Assembly: GCA_010365215.1 (NCBI GenBank)
Contig: JAAFGT010000001.1
Coordinates: 62,001 to 126,000 of the forward strand
DNA from: Acidipila sp.
GTDB lineage: Bacteria; Acidobacteriota; Terriglobia; Acidiferrales; UBA7541
DNA: 64,000 nucleotides
Reading direction: 5' to 3'
Made by a program: the position numbers and the translations under genes. The notes under the pieces are model-generated. The model was not told the DNA's origin, did not search any database, and was given only the letters and a program-made list of their open reading frames with translations. Of this stretch, positions 62,412 through 64,000 are shown one piece after another (positions within the stretch are counted from its first letter, which is position 1; each line of letters begins with the position of its first letter).

Positions 62412-63878
62412 CTATGTTTCAAGATTGTATCCTTCCTCACCGTGCTGCGTGAGATCCAGCCCCGCCGTCTCCTGCTCTTCGGAAACACGGAAACCGATCA
62501 GCGTGTCCACAATCTTCAGAATCACCAGGCTGCCCACAATGGCTAGAGCCCATGCGATGGCGATGCCGATAAGTTGATTCGCCATCTGTCCCGCGTTACC
62601 GTCCATAAGGCCTACCGGCAGCTCGCGTCCCGCGCTGTCCTTGAAAATTGGATTTACCGCGCGAGTAGCGAATACTCCTGTAAGCACAGCGCCGATAGTG
62701 CCGCCGGCTCCGTGAACTCCGAAGGCGTCGAGCGAGTCGTCGTAGCCGAGCTTCATCTTCACCAGCGCCACCATCATGTAACAGAACACCCCAGCAACAA
62801 GACCGATGGCCAGGGCCGGCATGGGCTTTACGAATCCCGAAGCTGGAGTAATCGCCACAAGTCCGGCGACGGCGCCGGAAATTGCTCCCAGGACGCTGGG
62901 CTTGCCATTGCGCATCCACTCCGCTCCGGCCCAGCCCAGCGCGGCTGCCGCGGCTGCAAGATGCGTGGCTACGAAGGCGGAAGTGGCCAGGCCGTTGGCC
63001 GCCAGCGCGCTGCCGGCGTTGAACCCGAACCAACCTACCCACAGTAAACACGCGCCGATGACGCTGAGCACTACGCTGTGCGGTTTCATGGGGCGCTGCG
63101 GATAACCCACTCTGCGTTTTATGTATAACGCGCAGACCAGCGCGGAGACTCCCGAAGTGATGTGCACCACAGTGCCGCCTGCAAAATCCAGTGTGGGAAA
63201 CCGTCCACCCAGCGAAGCATTGAGCAGCCCGCCCTTGCCCCAAACCATGTGGGCCATCGGCGCGTACACCAGCAGCGACCACAAAATCATAAAAACAGCG
63301 ACCGCGCTGAAGCGTACGCGCTCGGCGATAGCGCCGCTGATCAGGGCCGGAGTAATGATCGCGAACATGAGCTGATAGATCATGAAAGTCTGTTGCGGAA
63401 TCGTGGCGGCGTAATCAGGGTCGGGCGCCGAGCCGACGCCGTTCAAAAAGGAATAGCCGAAACCGCCGACAAACGGATTTCCGGAATGAAAGCAGAGGCT
63501 GTACCCGACGAATGCCCAGACCACAGTCACCAGTGCCATCAGTGCGAAGCTGTGCATCATCGTCGCCAGGACATTTTTTTGACGCACCAGGCCGCCGTAA
63601 AAAAGCGCCAGGCCTGGGCCCGTCATCATCAGGACCAGCGCTGAGCAGGTCAGCATCCAGGCGTTGTCGCCGGCGCTTTGCGCCTCAGCAGTTTTTTGTT
63701 CGAGGCGGGTCAACCTGTCTTCGACTGGCGAGGGCGCGGCGGCTGCCGAAGCGGAAGACGAAGCGGAAGACGAAGCGGAAGACGAAGCGGAAGACGAAGC
63801 ACTCTGCGCTTTGAGCGGACAGGCTGCGGCCAGCGCCACTCCCAGAATAAAAACAGCAGCGAGCAGCTTTGTGCGCAT
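62412..63878 (-). CDS. amtB: Ammonium transporter with repeat-built N-terminal extension
   Basis: Ammonium channel of 488 residues. ATG 63878 has a very strong GGAGGAGGTGC just upstream and begins a signal peptide (MRTKLLAAVFILGVALAAAC, then PLKAQS), so upstream in-frame starts are rejected. An ASSS-ASSS-ASSS-ASSS tract and a short predicted helix (EDRLTRLEQKTAEAQSAGDN) precede the eleven-helix Amt core, which shows GPGLALFYGGLVR, DFAGGTVVHITSGVSALVCA, GFNAGSALAANG, and FGVHGAGGTIGA with the pore His. It ends 50 bp before glnK and is presumably regulated by it. Confidence 0.95.
   Translation of the reverse strand: MRTKLLAAVFILGVALAAACPLKAQSASSSASSSASSSASSSASAAAAPSPVEDRLTRLEQKTAEAQSAGDNAWMLTCSALVLMMTGPGLALFYGGLVRQKNVLATMMHSFALMALVTVVWAFVGYSLCFHSGNPFVGGFGYSFLNGVGSAPDPDYAATIPQQTFMIYQLMFAIITPALISGAIAERVRFSAVAVFMILWSLLVYAPMAHMVWGKGGLLNASLGGRFPTLDFAGGTVVHITSGVSALVCALYIKRRVGYPQRPMKPHSVVLSVIGACLLWVGWFGFNAGSALAANGLATSAFVATHLAAAAAALGWAGAEWMRNGKPSVLGAISGAVAGLVAITPASGFVKPMPALAIGLVAGVFCYMMVALVKMKLGYDDSLDAFGVHGAGGTIGAVLTGVFATRAVNPIFKDSAGRELPVGLMDGNAGQMANQLIGIAIAWALAIVGSLVILKIVDTLIGFRVSEEQETAGLDLTQHGEEGYNLET
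63748..63800. repeat. Four exact 12-nt units in the amtB gene
   Basis: GAAGCGGAAGAC repeats four times exactly (63748-63795), followed by GAAGC. On the coding strand it encodes ASSS units in the N-terminal extension of AmtB. Exact identity suggests recent expansion and possible length variation. Confidence 0.9.
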
Positions 63879-64000
63879 GCACCTCCTCCGCATTTCCCAC
63901 CTTTCTAAAATAACTCCGACGAAATTTGCACGGATTGTAAGGTTGTTGCCAACAGGAAACAAGCGCTGGAGCTATTCATCTTGCGCATTCACGCTAGAGA

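Noticed and set aside
63879-64000. Sigma54 promoter upstream of amtB
   Set aside because: A TTGGCA string exists, but the matching GC element at the correct spacing is absent.
1-64000. CRISPR arrays, phage genes, intact insertion sequences
   Set aside because: No regularly spaced repeats with spacers, no Cas, integrase, transposase or phage structural genes were found.

Overview
The window looks like a chromosomal segment of an Acidobacteriota bacterium (Terriglobia-like). Reasons: an Oar-type TonB-dependent receptor with an N-terminal carboxypeptidase-regulatory-like domain, a VWA protein of the acidobacterial VWFA-related type, Tat-exported MmgE/PrpD, CaiB/BaiF CoA-transferases, S9 peptidase, SYLF, OmpA-PKD and ice-binding proteins in one GC-rich, diderm-type gene set. 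The taxonomic call is inference from gene content; no marker gene such as rRNA is present.

Layout. (1) 0-13.5 kb, visibly more AT-rich: a hypothetical protein, a beta-propeller protein, a phosphorelay trio (hybrid histidine kinase, Hpt protein, REC-GGDEF diguanylate cyclase), a winged-helix regulator with a perfect 16-bp palindrome upstream, a 45-residue membrane protein followed by a di-haem cytochrome c, and a giant CheB-CheR-PAS-histidine kinase. A tRNA-Arg(UCU) with encoded CCA sits at the point where composition changes. (2) 13.7-26 kb: a carboxylic/sugar-acid catabolic cluster around a FadR-type GntR regulator: HMG-CoA-lyase-like enzyme, two CaiB/BaiF CoA-transferases, MmgE/PrpD, PdxA-like dehydrogenase, ACS-type MFS transporter, enoyl-CoA hydratase, SDR, AraD1/GguC-type FAH enzyme and an L-rhamnonate-dehydratase-like enolase-superfamily enzyme. 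A nearly identical operator-like sequence lies in the regulator promoter and upstream of the dehydratase operon, tying the two halves together. A decayed MFS gene follows. (3) 26.8-30.2 kb: a large outer-membrane TonB-dependent receptor. (4) 30.4-43.3 kb: flavin disulfide reductase, sugar-porter-type MFS, Rieske oxygenase (Glu in place of the bridging Asp), SDR, class III aminotransferase, ProC-like reductase, 3-methyladenine DNA glycosylase, S9 peptidase, lysine-6-dehydrogenase-like enzyme and a membrane GGDEF protein. (5) 43.4-59 kb, cell-envelope region: SYLF, DUF3185 and Lmo0937-like small membrane proteins, an LPQTA-sorted surface protein, VWFA protein, a class-D-like sortase, zinc phospholipase C-like protein, M48 peptidase, glycine-zipper lipoprotein, GlcG-like protein, OmpA-PKD protein and an ice-binding lipoprotein. 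(6) 59.3-63.9 kb: nitrogen sensing, amtB-glnK-glnD on the minus strand.

The most interesting items are the sortase with a matching LPXTA substrate in a diderm, the shared GntR operator motif, and the repeated occurrence of unrelated short tandem arrays with 12-nt (or 15/18-nt) units in at least six places. All functions are read from motifs by eye; no database search was run.
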